From: Chloroflexota bacterium
GTDB taxonomy: Bacteria > Chloroflexota > Ktedonobacteria > Ktedonobacterales > Ktedonobacteraceae
DNA: 23,913 nt
Direction of reading: 5' to 3'
Assembly (NCBI GenBank): GCA_902810755.1
Contig: CADDYT010000098.1
Span: 1-23,913 of the forward strand
Part shown: positions 1-5,754 of the stretch, in pieces
Layout of the letters: every line of letters begins with the position of its first letter
How positions within the stretch are numbered: position 1 is the first letter of the stretch
Made by a program: the position numbers and the translations under genes
Notes under the pieces: model-generated
Seen by the model: the letters and a program-made list of their open reading frames with translations, nothing else
Told to the model about the DNA's origin: nothing
Database searches by the model: none

Positions 1-23
1 TCAATAAAAAGAAAGAGAAGACA

Positions 24-155
24 ATGCTTACTCTCTGCCTCCTCATTGCGCTGGCTGTACCTGGCATAATTGCCTGCCGTTGGGGAGCCAACAGCTCTGA
101 TGGCATCAATAGCCAGGAGTGGCAACGACGCCAGGACTGGCCCGGCTTTCATTAG
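24..155 (+). CDS. Small membrane peptide or lipoprotein, 43 aa, unknown function
   Basis: A 43-codon ORF starts at ATG 24 behind the purine-rich GAAAGAGAAG and ends with TAG at 153-155, 30 nt before the AcuA-like gene. The first 18 residues are strongly hydrophobic (MLTLCLLIALAVPGIIAC) and the rest is polar with three Trp and several Arg/Asp/Gln, so the product is probably anchored in the membrane by its N-terminus. The stretch before Cys18 resembles a signal peptide, but there is no charged n-region and it is not a textbook lipobox. I do not recognise a family. The close spacing to the next gene suggests co-transcription. It could be a chance ORF; the SD-like sequence and clear hydrophobic/polar split argue for a real gene. 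Confidence 0.45.
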   Translation: MLTLCLLIALAVPGIIACRWGANSSDGINSQEWQRRQDWPGFH

Positions 156-185
156 ATGCTATAGATGTATAAGGAGATGATAGTG

Positions 186-857
186 ATGTTACAGGAAAAA
201 GTATACTATACAGATAACCGGGGGAAGCCTGAAAGCAGGAGCGTCGTTCGCATCAAAACGTATGAGACGCCAGCCGGGTCGGTATTCCTGCGAAGCTGGT
301 GTTCCCCCTCATTTATCGAAAGTTTGAAAGTGGATGAAGGGCTGCGTGCCTTTGCCCGCCTTCCCGAACGCGAACACCAGCTCTTGCTTTCGATTGCCGG
401 GCAGTCAGAGGGTAGAGTTACACTGGCCTATGATGCTTCAGATACCATCGTGGGCCAGGTTTCCCTCGCGCCATTAGATCACTGGTGGCAGGATATTGCG
501 AAGGCGTATGAGATCAGCGTTGAGGTCAGCTCTGGTTGGCGCAATCTGGGGCTTGCGCATCAACTGCTCTCTTTCGCGCTTGAGTTTGAGTCAGTAGAAG
601 AGTGCCTGATCGTGGGCCTGGGTTTGTCCTGGCACTGGGATTATCAGGGACTGGGCATGTCCCGCTTTCAGTATCGAGAGATGATTGCCCGACTCTCCGC
701 AGCTCACGGCTTTGCCGAATACCTCACTTCCGAATCAAATATACGCATGGACCCTGCCAATATTCTGGTCGCTCGTCTTGGTAGTCGCATGGATGAAAAA
801 AATGTGAGCCGCTTTTTTGAGCGACTGCTCTGGTCTGAGACCCTGCCAGGGCTTTAG
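186..857 (+). CDS. acuA: AcuA-like GNAT protein acetyltransferase
   Basis: The 223-aa product resembles Bacillus AcuA, the GNAT enzyme that acetylates a lysine of acetyl-CoA synthetase and switches it off. Recognisable parts are the N-terminal region ending in a REHQxLLxIAG block (about 61-72; AcuA has REQHEALVDIAG), an acetyl-CoA-binding stretch EVSSGWRNLGLAHQLL (113-128), WHWDYQGLG (149-157), the YREMIARL helix, and HPAN-like DPANILVARLG (189-199). Length is close to the family norm of about 210. I chose ATG 186 because AAGGAG at 171-176 lies 9 nt upstream; an in-frame ATG at 165 lies before that SD. The target synthetase and the AcuB/AcuC partners are not in the window. Substrate identity is inferred from family resemblance only. 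Confidence 0.78.
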   Translation: MLQEKVYYTDNRGKPESRSVVRIKTYETPAGSVFLRSWCSPSFIESLKVDEGLRAFARLPEREHQLLLSIAGQSEGRVTLAYDASDTIVGQVSLAPLDHWWQDIAKAYEISVEVSSGWRNLGLAHQLLSFALEFESVEECLIVGLGLSWHWDYQGLGMSRFQYREMIARLSAAHGFAEYLTSESNIRMDPANILVARLGSRMDEKNVSRFFERLLWSETLPGL

Positions 858-886
858 ATAAGAAAGAAAAATAGAAGGAGTGACTG

Positions 887-1072
887 ATGTTTCCTTCCTC
901 CTATACCGGAATACATATTATTCATGAGGAGAAGCTGCGCGAGGGGATGGAACAGGCTCACATTGACGCGGAACTGGCTCGTGGCTCGCGGCGAATGGCG
1001 CTGCTGTCCGCGCTCAGAAACGCTCTCAGGCACATGCGTAGCAGGCTGAACATCTCGGCCCGCATTGAATAA
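887..1072 (+). CDS. Hypothetical basic 61-aa protein
   Basis: This short ORF begins 29 nt after the AcuA-like gene with an excellent site, AGAAGGAG, 7 nt before ATG 887, which is the main argument that it is translated. The product has a hydrophobic N-terminal patch (residues 1-13) followed by a predicted helix rich in Arg, Ala and Leu (about 18-55) with basic residues spaced along one face. No motif, signal peptide or metal site is visible and I recognise no family. Position suggests it is the last gene of a three-gene unit with the 43-aa peptide and the acetyltransferase; a hairpin follows directly after the stop codon. Confidence 0.55.
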   Translation: MFPSSYTGIHIIHEEKLREGMEQAHIDAELARGSRRMALLSALRNALRHMRSRLNISARIE

Positions 1073-1073
1073 T

Positions 1074-1104
1074 TTCGTTACCGCTCTCATATGATCGTAA
1101 CGAA
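1074..1104 (+). terminator. Hairpin after the AcuA unit, possible weak terminator
   Basis: TTCGTTAC (1074-1081) pairs perfectly with GTAACGAA (1097-1104) around a 15-nt loop, one base after the stop codon of the 61-aa gene. No T-run follows, so it may be Rho-assisted or simply a stabilising 3' hairpin. Confidence 0.35.
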
Positions 1105-1134
1105 GGATATGCGCGACAACGATTATGAATTCTG

Positions 1135-1151
1135 ACAGGGCTGTTCCCTGT
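1135..1151. other. Small hairpin downstream of tRNA-Sec
   Basis: ACAGGG (1135-1140) and CCCTGT (1146-1151) form a 6-bp stem with a 5-nt loop, about 40 nt beyond the 3' end of the tRNA on its own strand. It could help end the tRNA transcript, but there is no T-run. Confidence 0.25.
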
Positions 1152-1188
1152 GCTGAGTGAGAACGGAGGATGACAGCGAAAGAAGGGG

Positions 1189-1284
1189 CAGAGGCGTATG
1201 GGAGTCGAACCCACCAGGGACCGCGCCGAGCGACCCCCCAGCCGTTTTGAAGACGGTGAGACCCACCGGGGCCCCTACACCTCC
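1189..1284 (-). tRNA. selC: tRNA-Sec (selenocysteine, anticodon TCA)
   Basis: Read on the minus strand, the RNA has an 8-bp acceptor stem (GGAGGTGT with ACGCCTCT, with two G-T wobbles), a two-base AG linker, a 6-bp D stem GGGCCC/GGGTCT around the 4-nt loop CGGT, an anticodon loop CTTCAAA giving anticodon TCA, a variable arm of more than 20 nt, and a T arm with loop TTCGACT and a 5-bp stem. The 8+5 acceptor/T helix, the long 6-bp D stem and the TCA anticodon are the hallmarks of bacterial selenocysteine tRNA, which decodes UGA with SelB. The discriminator is G and CCA is not encoded (CCCC follows). It lies 65 nt after the HAD gene. No selA, selB, selD or selenoprotein gene is recognisable in the window. 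Confidence 0.9.
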
Positions 1285-1349
1285 ACGTTTGTTGTGCGCT
1301 GTATGATGTGTACGTTGTAGTTCTATTGTGCCATTGTTGCGCGCACCTG

Positions 1350-2003
1350 TCAAGCGAGTTCGCGCACTTTCTGGACGTTGACCTCGGTGAGCGATCTGAC
1401 CAGCAGGTCGGCTTTGCGCAGGCCGGGTACGTTGCGGTTTCCGGCGACGGCGATGCAGCGCATGCCTGCCGCGTGGGCCGCCTCGACTCCCGCTACTGCG
1501 TCCTCGATGACGACGCAGTAGCCGGGGGCGATGCCCAGTTCGCGGGCTGCCTTAAGGAAAATATCCGGCGCGGGCTTGCCATGCGGCACGGTCTCGCCGG
1601 AGACAAGCTTTGACAGGTAGCGTTTGAGTCCCAGTATCTCGCTGATTAGCTCAATATTCTCGATGGGAGTTGAAGAAGCCAGCGCCTGGGCGAACCCTGC
1701 CTCGTGCAGGGCGCGCATCAATTCGAGCGAGCCGGCCAGGGGAGCCGCCGTGTCGCGGAGGTATTCGCGAAAGTAGGCTTCTTTACGGTTCGCCATCTCC
1801 CGCGCTCTCTCCGGCGAAGCGATGCCCCATTGTTTTGTCAGAATATCGTCGTTACGCTGGCCAAAAGTGGCCCAGAAATCGGTATCGCTGAACTGGACGC
1901 CCTCTTCACGGGCCAGTCGCTGCCACGCCTGCTTATGCTGCTCCGCGCTATCGATAATCACACCGTCCAGATCCCAGATGACCGCCTGTATGCTATTTGA
2001 CAT
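1350..2003 (-). CDS. HAD-superfamily phosphatase, beta-phosphoglucomutase/CbbY-like
   Basis: The 217-aa protein has the four HAD motifs: DLDGVIIDS with nucleophile Asp11 and acid/base Asp13, the serine/threonine motif ALASST (around 111), Lys143 in HGKPAPDIF, and the magnesium acidic pair Glu167-Asp168 in VVIEDAVAG. A helical cap follows motif I (roughly residues 18-85), as in the beta-phosphoglucomutase/phosphoglycolate-phosphatase subgroup. It probably acts on a small sugar phosphate in the cytoplasm; whether it is a mutase or a phosphatase cannot be read from sequence. I chose ATG 2003 because AGGAG lies 10 nt upstream; an upstream ATG at 2036 in frame lacks an SD. It is transcribed towards the selenocysteine tRNA, with no functional link apparent. 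Confidence 0.85.
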   Translation of the reverse strand: MSNSIQAVIWDLDGVIIDSAEQHKQAWQRLAREEGVQFSDTDFWATFGQRNDDILTKQWGIASPERAREMANRKEAYFREYLRDTAAPLAGSLELMRALHEAGFAQALASSTPIENIELISEILGLKRYLSKLVSGETVPHGKPAPDIFLKAARELGIAPGYCVVIEDAVAGVEAAHAAGMRCIAVAGNRNVPGLRKADLLVRSLTEVNVQKVRELA

Positions 2004-2051
2004 AATATGTTTGCTCCTGAAGATATATTTTTCCATGCCGTTAGAAAGCTG

Positions 2052-2096
2052 CTGGAAGATGTCATCCTGAGCGAAGCAGAGGATAACATCTTCCAG
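2052..2096. repeat. REP-like hairpin repeat, copy 1
   Basis: CTGGAAGATGT (2052-2062) pairs with ACATCTTCCAG (2086-2096), then after one mismatch ATCCT (2064-2068) pairs with AGGAT (2080-2084), leaving loop GAGCGAAGCAG. The TCATCCTGAGCGAAGC core resembles short palindromic repeats scattered in many bacterial genomes. It lies just upstream of the HAD gene start. Confidence 0.6.
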
Positions 2097-2119
2097 GCCG
2101 TTTGTAATAGCATATCACA

Positions 2120-2158
2120 AGCGCGCTCAACGCTTTTGCTGAGCCAGTTTTGCGCGCT
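2120..2158. repeat. Nested inverted repeat
   Basis: AGCGCGC (2120-2126) pairs with GCGCGCT (2152-2158). Within it, overlapping and so alternative, GCTCA (2125-2129) can pair with TGAGC (2140-2144). The right arm overlaps the stop codon of the nitrilase remnant. Confidence 0.35.
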
Positions 2159-2300
2159 ATGCGAGGGGAATTTCCGCATAGAGGACGCCCTCTGACCAAT
2201 CCTCTGTAGAGAGGAGACAGGCGCCGGTCGGGCCGAAGACGTAGCCGCCGCCGGGGAAGTCCTCATCGCTGGTTCTGCGCATGCATGGTGGAACAAAGAC
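2157..2300 (-). pseudogene. C-terminal remnant of a nitrilase/carbon-nitrogen hydrolase
   Basis: The reading frame ending at the TAG complementary to 2157-2159 encodes about 47 residues (FVPPCMRRTSDED, FPGGGYVFGPTGACL, then SEGVLYAEIPLA) that look like the end of a nitrilase-superfamily amidohydrolase. In that family the C-terminus typically carries a G-G-S-x-I/V-x-x-P-x-G strand followed by an acidic turn and E-G-x-L-x-A-E/D-I-D-L. The frame continues upstream only into repeat DNA (2307 onwards), and the catalytic Glu, Lys and Cys regions are absent. No start codon or RBS precedes the conserved part. I infer a gene truncated at about 2300, at the edge of the hairpin repeat. Family assignment is from a short match only. 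Confidence 0.45.
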
Positions 2301-2306
2301 CCCTTC

Positions 2307-2342
2307 ACCTGTCAGGCTGAGCGCGAGCGAAGCCTGACAGGT
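2307..2342. repeat. REP-like hairpin repeat, copy 2
   Basis: ACCTGTCAGGCT (2307-2318) is the exact reverse complement of AGCCTGACAGGT (2331-2342), a 12-bp stem around GAGCGCGAGCGA. The loop shares the GAGCG..GCGAAGC core of copy 1. It abuts the point where the nitrilase remnant loses homology. Confidence 0.6.
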
Positions 2343-2363
2343 TGGCGATGGTTTCTCATGGTG

Positions 2364-2393
2364 AGCAGAGATGCTTCGCTGCCGCTCCGCATG
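2364..2393 (-). repeat. REP-like repeat, copy 3 (degenerate)
   Basis: On the minus strand this reads GTCATGCGGAGCGGCAGCGA followed by AGCATC, matching the GTCAT-n-C-n-GAGC-GCGAAGC core of copy 1 with substitutions. It sits between copy 2 and the inverted repeat AGGGCAT/ATGCCCT (2404-2410 and 2425-2431). The rest of 2394-2654 shows no other gene I can support. Confidence 0.45.
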
Positions 2394-2481
2394 ACACGCC
2401 AGAAGGGCATTCTCATGGTATGGCATGCCCTGAGTGGTTTGAAGATTACCTGCGCGAATCGTGCAAAAAGTTCAACGATTG

Positions 2482-2490
2482 TGATAGAAT
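2482..2490 (+). promoter_or_regulatory. Possible extended -10 promoter for the 95-aa/PaaK unit
   Basis: TGATAGAAT is an extended -10 (TGn followed by TAGAAT). No convincing -35 lies 16-18 nt upstream. It would give a leader of about 160 nt before ATG 2655. Confidence 0.3.
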
Positions 2491-2654
2491 AGGGTTGGTA
2501 ATAGTCCTTCTTTCTGGTGGTTGGGTAGCGTAAGAGCTGTATTTGCCTGCATCTGGTCGGTGTGGGCCTGAAAGGGAGACGTAGCGGGTTGGGGCGAATG
2601 GGCCGGGGATGCTTCGGCCATGTTCGTCGCGCCGATGCGTTCAGGTTATCGACT

Positions 2655-2942
2655 ATGGAATATGGATTCAGCATGGTCTCTTGCGAATTGCGCCCACGTG
2701 AGGTCGCAAGGGACAGGCAACGTTTGCGCAGTACATTGGAGCCTCTGAATCTAGGCGACTGGCTAGATTTGGGGCCACGCGGCCTGCGCCTCATTCCACA
2801 TGACCCTGCTCTACCGCCGACCTATTTCAATCCTGATGGGTCGGTAGACCTGGTCAACAAGGGCCTGTATCTCGATGACATCATGACCCACATGGAACGC
2901 ATCGCTGCCGCGTTGGAATGCGAGTTAGTGTGGGATTTTTAG
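2655..2942 (+). CDS. Hypothetical protein, 95 aa
   Basis: The conserved-looking part of this frame is its last 70 residues, a leucine- and aspartate-rich stretch including LGDWLDLGPRGLRLIPHD, YFNPDGSVDLVNKGLYLDD and a final helix ending ALECELVWDF. The open frame extends upstream to 2562, but that part is Arg/Gly-rich and looks non-coding; ATG 2655 or ATG 2673 are the likeliest starts, and neither has a strong SD. No catalytic motif, membrane segment or signal peptide is visible, so the protein is probably soluble and small. It ends 21 nt before the phenylacetate-CoA ligase gene, implying one transcript. I do not recognise the family. Confidence 0.5.
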   Translation: MEYGFSMVSCELRPREVARDRQRLRSTLEPLNLGDWLDLGPRGLRLIPHDPALPPTYFNPDGSVDLVNKGLYLDDIMTHMERIAAALECELVWDF

Positions 2943-2963
2943 GACTCGGAAGGAAGTTGTGCC

Positions 2964-4304
2964 ATGAGTGATCGGAAGTATTTCAACGAAGAAATGGAGA
3001 CGATGCCGAAGGACAAACTGAAGGCATTGCAGTTGCAGCGTCTCCAGGCGATTGTCGAGCGTGCCTACCATCAGAACCAGTTTTACCGCAATCTGTATGA
3101 TGAGGCTGGCGTGAAGCCTTCAGACATCAAGTCACTGGAAGATATTCAGAAGCTACCGTTCCTGGAAAAGAAGACGGTGCGCGCGGCCTACCCGTATGGG
3201 ATGGCGTTGCGCGGCATTGGCGGAGAGGGCGGAGCGGTCGAGGTTCACGCGACGAGCGGCACAACAGGGAAGAGTGTCCCGGTTTTTGCGACGAAGAAGG
3301 ATATTGAGTACTGGGCGGATCTGAATGCGCGCGAACTGTGGATGACCGGCATGCGCCCCGGCGATATCTTGATGAACTGCTATGGCTATGGCCTGGCAAC
3401 CGGCGGGTTCGGCTTCCACTACGGTGCGATGGCGATGAATGCAATGGCCATTCCGATGGGGTCGGATGCGCGCCAGTACGATCGCATGATCGATTTCATT
3501 CTCGACTTCGGCGTGACCGCTATGTGTATGACCCCCTCCGTTGGCCTCTATGTAGGCAATAAGGCCCGCGAGCGCGGCGTCGATTTCAAGGACTCGAAGC
3601 TCAAGATTGGCCTGTTCGGTGCGGAACCCTGGCCCTGGGAGACGCGCCTGAAGCTGGAAGAACTCTTCAACATCACCGCCTATGATGAGTTTGGCATGAC
3701 CGAGTTCCTCGGCCCCGGCATGACCTGCGAGTGCGAGGAGCGCGACGGCATGCATGCGTGGGCAGATGCCTTCCTGGTGGAATGCATCAATCCTGAGACC
3801 GGCGAGTGGGTGCCGGAAGGTCAGGATGGCGAGCTGGTCTGGACATGGCTGACGGCTGATGGCACGGCCATGATTCGCTATCGCAGCCGCGACCTCTCGC
3901 GCACGTGGTGGCAGGAGTGTCCCTGCGGGCGCACGCATCCAAAGATCGCCGCCATCAAGGGGCGCAGCGACGATGCCGTCTCCATTCGCGGCCTGATCGT
4001 CTTCCCCAGCCAGGTTGAGGCCGCGCTGGTGAAGTTCCCCGAAACAGGCTCGAACTTCCGCATCATCGTTGATAAGAAGGATGGTCTGGATACCTTTGAT
4101 CTCAAGGTTGAGGTGAAGGACCCGGCGATCCTCAGTGATGCCACGCGCAGCGCCGCTTTGAGCCGCGAAATGTCTGAGGCCGTTAAGACGGTGACGGGCA
4201 ATTCGCCGAAGGTGGAACTGGTGGCGCCCGATAGCCTGCCGCGCGCCAGTGGCGGCGAGTCGAAGACCGCCAGCGCCCGCGTGGAAGATCGGCGCAAGAA
4301 ATAG
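2964..4304 (+). CDS. paaK: Phenylacetate-CoA ligase (AMP-forming), PaaK family
   Basis: This 446-aa ANL-superfamily enzyme is expected to activate an aryl acid, classically phenylacetate, to its CoA thioester with ATP. Visible signatures are the P-loop TSGTTGK (97-103), the acyl-adenylate segment AEPWPWETR (219-227), the A5 motif YDEFGMTE (239-246), the YRSRDLSR hinge-side motif (about 305-312), and the C-terminal subdomain with KGRSDDAVSIRGLIVFPSQVE, which is typical of PaaK. Length matches the family (about 430-440). The start has GGAAGGAAG 7-8 nt upstream. No paaA-E, paaG, paaZ or other ring-degradation genes are near, so the acid used is uncertain; phenylacetate or another aryl acid are possible. 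A large palindromic terminator begins at the last base of its stop codon. Confidence 0.85.
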   Translation: MSDRKYFNEEMETMPKDKLKALQLQRLQAIVERAYHQNQFYRNLYDEAGVKPSDIKSLEDIQKLPFLEKKTVRAAYPYGMALRGIGGEGGAVEVHATSGTTGKSVPVFATKKDIEYWADLNARELWMTGMRPGDILMNCYGYGLATGGFGFHYGAMAMNAMAIPMGSDARQYDRMIDFILDFGVTAMCMTPSVGLYVGNKARERGVDFKDSKLKIGLFGAEPWPWETRLKLEELFNITAYDEFGMTEFLGPGMTCECEERDGMHAWADAFLVECINPETGEWVPEGQDGELVWTWLTADGTAMIRYRSRDLSRTWWQECPCGRTHPKIAAIKGRSDDAVSIRGLIVFPSQVEAALVKFPETGSNFRIIVDKKDGLDTFDLKVEVKDPAILSDATRSAALSREMSEAVKTVTGNSPKVELVAPDSLPRASGGESKTASARVEDRRKK

Positions 4305-4385
4305 GACAAGAGAAAAACGGTTGTCGGCCAGTCATATTCAGCGGTCGCTGAATATGACTGGCCGACAACCGTTTTTCTCTTGTCC
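4304..4385. terminator. 82-nt perfect palindrome, bidirectional terminator between convergent genes
   Basis: Positions 4304-4343 are the exact reverse complement of 4346-4385, a 40-bp uninterrupted match around the two-base centre GT (4344-4345). The outer part carries an AGAAAAA run on the left (4310-4316) and TTTTTCTCT on the right, so either strand reads as a GC-containing stem followed by a T-run. It fills the whole gap between the stop codons of paaK (+) and the CPBP protease gene (-). Function as a two-way intrinsic terminator is inferred from this position and shape. The stem is far longer than a usual terminator. Confidence 0.88.
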
Positions 4386-4386
4386 A

Positions 4387-5154
4387 CTAATGGATAACGC
4401 CCTGCATGTAGAGGATGACGGCCAGGGCGGCAATGGCGTTGTTGAGGGCGTGGAGTATCATGCCGGGCCAGATGGAATGGGTGCGCCAGCGCAGGAACGC
4501 CAGCGCCAGCCCGATGATGACGAGAACGGCGAACGAGCCGGGGTCTGCATGCGCGACGCCGAAGATCAGCGCGCTGAAGATGATGGCCCAGACCAGCGGC
4601 ATGGCGCGCAGGAAGCCCATGAAGACGAAGCCACGGAAAAAGGTCTCTTCACAGAACGGCGCGACGAAGACTGCGACCAGCAGTGTGGCATAGGTGGTCA
4701 ACGGTTCCTGCTTGCTGTGTTCCAGCAATACCTGGTCGTTGGTTTGCAGGTTCAGATGTAAGACGTTGATGATGTACTGGTAAAGGTTATCGACCGCCAG
4801 GATTGCCACGATGAGCAGCACTATCCACATCAGGGCGCGCTCGGCCCGGAAGCCGCGATAGCCGAGCGCCTCAAACGCCAGTTTCCATCGGTGAGGGGAT
4901 GAGCGGTGCGCTCGCACCGCGAAATAGAGCGGGGCAATCAGGAAAGCTCCCTCGATGAGCGAGGAGAGAATAAAGACGATGATAGCGTTGATCAGATCAA
5001 GTCGGGGAGAGAGAGGTTTGCTGCTGCTGCTGGCGCTGCCATTCAGGCTGGCGAGGACAAGCGCCAGGGCAATCCAGGGAACGAGTGTGAGAGCGATGCC
5101 GAGGAACGTTTGTCGGATGTCCCATGGCACTTCATCGAACTTTTGCTCAACCAA
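4387..5154 (-). CDS. CPBP-family intramembrane metalloprotease (CAAX/Abi type)
   Basis: A 255-aa polytopic membrane protein with about six to eight hydrophobic segments (for example 17-36, 56-78, 108-121, 156-168, 185-201, 208-221, 239-251). The CPBP signature is complete: EETFFR at 169-174, His202 in FGVAHAD, and HALNN at 235-239, giving the Glu/His/Asn zinc site. Family members act as prenyl-protein endopeptidases, bacteriocin self-immunity factors or membrane proteases; the substrate here is unknown. The start is TTG 5154, supported by GGAGG 6 nt upstream and a clear promoter beyond. It is divergent from the small Cys-rich gene and convergent with paaK, so it is a one-gene transcript. Confidence 0.85.
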   Translation of the reverse strand: MVEQKFDEVPWDIRQTFLGIALTLVPWIALALVLASLNGSASSSSKPLSPRLDLINAIIVFILSSLIEGAFLIAPLYFAVRAHRSSPHRWKLAFEALGYRGFRAERALMWIVLLIVAILAVDNLYQYIINVLHLNLQTNDQVLLEHSKQEPLTTYATLLVAVFVAPFCEETFFRGFVFMGFLRAMPLVWAIIFSALIFGVAHADPGSFAVLVIIGLALAFLRWRTHSIWPGMILHALNNAIAALAVILYMQGVIH

Positions 5155-5179
5155 ATGCTGCCTCCATTTTTCGCCTTCT

Positions 5180-5209
5180 ATTATACCATTACGTTCGGCT
5201 TCCTGTCAG
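5180..5209 (-). promoter_or_regulatory. Sigma-70 promoter of the CPBP protease gene
   Basis: On the minus strand CTGACA (5204-5209) lies 18 nt before TATAAT (5180-5185), which also has the extended TGG just upstream. Transcription would begin near 5173, about 20 nt before the TTG start. Confidence 0.6.
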
Positions 5210-5240
5210 TAGTTTCGCTCATATACCTTGCAGCAAGATG

Positions 5241-5249
5241 TGGTATACT
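5241..5249 (+). promoter_or_regulatory. Extended -10 promoter of the small Cys-rich gene
   Basis: TGGTATACT is an extended -10 (TGn followed by TATACT). There is no good -35 at normal spacing. It fires away from the CPBP promoter, so 5155-5313 is a divergent control region. Confidence 0.45.
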
Positions 5250-5313
5250 ACCAGCAACAAAATATTCCGTAGAGATGCTCGCAGACAGAGAGATAGTTAG
5301 AAGGGGTAGTTTT

Positions 5314-5610
5314 TTGTCAGGTAACGGTACAGGCGGTATTGAAACAAATCCAGCGGAAAGCGTCAGCTGGCGCAAGCATAAGAACGCCTGCCCATTTTAT
5401 CGTGAGCGGTGGTTTCCCGGCAACGATGTGTATGCCGGTGAGCCAATGTATCAGGTTTTTTGCCTCAAGAATACGCCGCCGGTCACAGCAGAAGAGCAGG
5501 AGAAGTGCTTCCGTAGCAGAACATGTTGCTGGCGGCTGGTAGAACAGGAAAAGCGCAAAGCGAAGAAGACCGGCGCGAAGCGCGAAGAGACTCCTCTGCA
5601 TACAGCATGA
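5314..5610 (+). CDS. Hypothetical small Cys-rich protein, possible zinc site
   Basis: I read a 98-aa protein from TTG 5314, because AAGGGG (5301-5306) lies 7 nt upstream; an in-frame ATG at 5275 would add 13 residues but has a poor SD. The core runs from NACPFYRERWFPGNDVY through GEPMYQVFCLKNTPPVT to EEQEKCFRSRTCCWRL. Its Cys residues (CPFY, FCL, KCF, TCCW) could bind a metal or form disulfides. The tail is strongly basic (KRKAKKTGAKRE), suggesting nucleic-acid or membrane-surface contact. No signal peptide is visible. It has its own promoter and is followed by a hairpin terminator at 5621. I do not recognise a named family. Confidence 0.6.
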   Translation: MSGNGTGGIETNPAESVSWRKHKNACPFYRERWFPGNDVYAGEPMYQVFCLKNTPPVTAEEQEKCFRSRTCCWRLVEQEKRKAKKTGAKREETPLHTA

Positions 5611-5620
5611 GAGAGGAGCA

Positions 5621-5650
5621 AAACCAGTAGCCGTGAAAAGCTACTGGTTT
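5621..5650. terminator. Hairpin terminator, probably bidirectional
   Basis: AAACCAGTAGC (5621-5631) pairs perfectly with GCTACTGGTTT (5640-5650) around CGTGAAAA. It follows the Cys-rich gene by 10 nt. On the minus strand the stem ends in TTTT and lies about 100 nt after ndk, so it may serve both convergent units. The stretch 5651-5754 holds nothing else I can support. Confidence 0.6.
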
Positions 5651-5754
5651 CTCATTCTGCCTTGCTTTCTGTCTTCTATCACATCCGTTAGTACAGTGCT
5701 GAGCCGAGGCTTCTCCACACCTTCCCCGGACCCCGGCAGGAAGACTCCTGCGCC

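Noticed and set aside
2404..2431. AGGGCAT/ATGCCCT inverted repeat, considered a terminator
   Set aside because: No T-run follows and no gene ends here, so it is counted with the repeat cluster only.
2562..2654. Extension of the 95-aa protein from GTG 2562
   Set aside because: The extra residues are Arg/Gly-rich with no SD and look non-coding; a later ATG is more likely.
2312..2794. Minus-strand ORF of 160 codons
   Set aside because: It is rich in Arg/Pro, overlaps the repeat cluster and the 95-aa gene, and matches no known family; a shadow frame.
4906..5274. Upstream part of the open frame that ends as the small Cys-rich protein
   Set aside because: It overlaps the CPBP protease gene on the other strand and precedes the promoter and start of the small gene.
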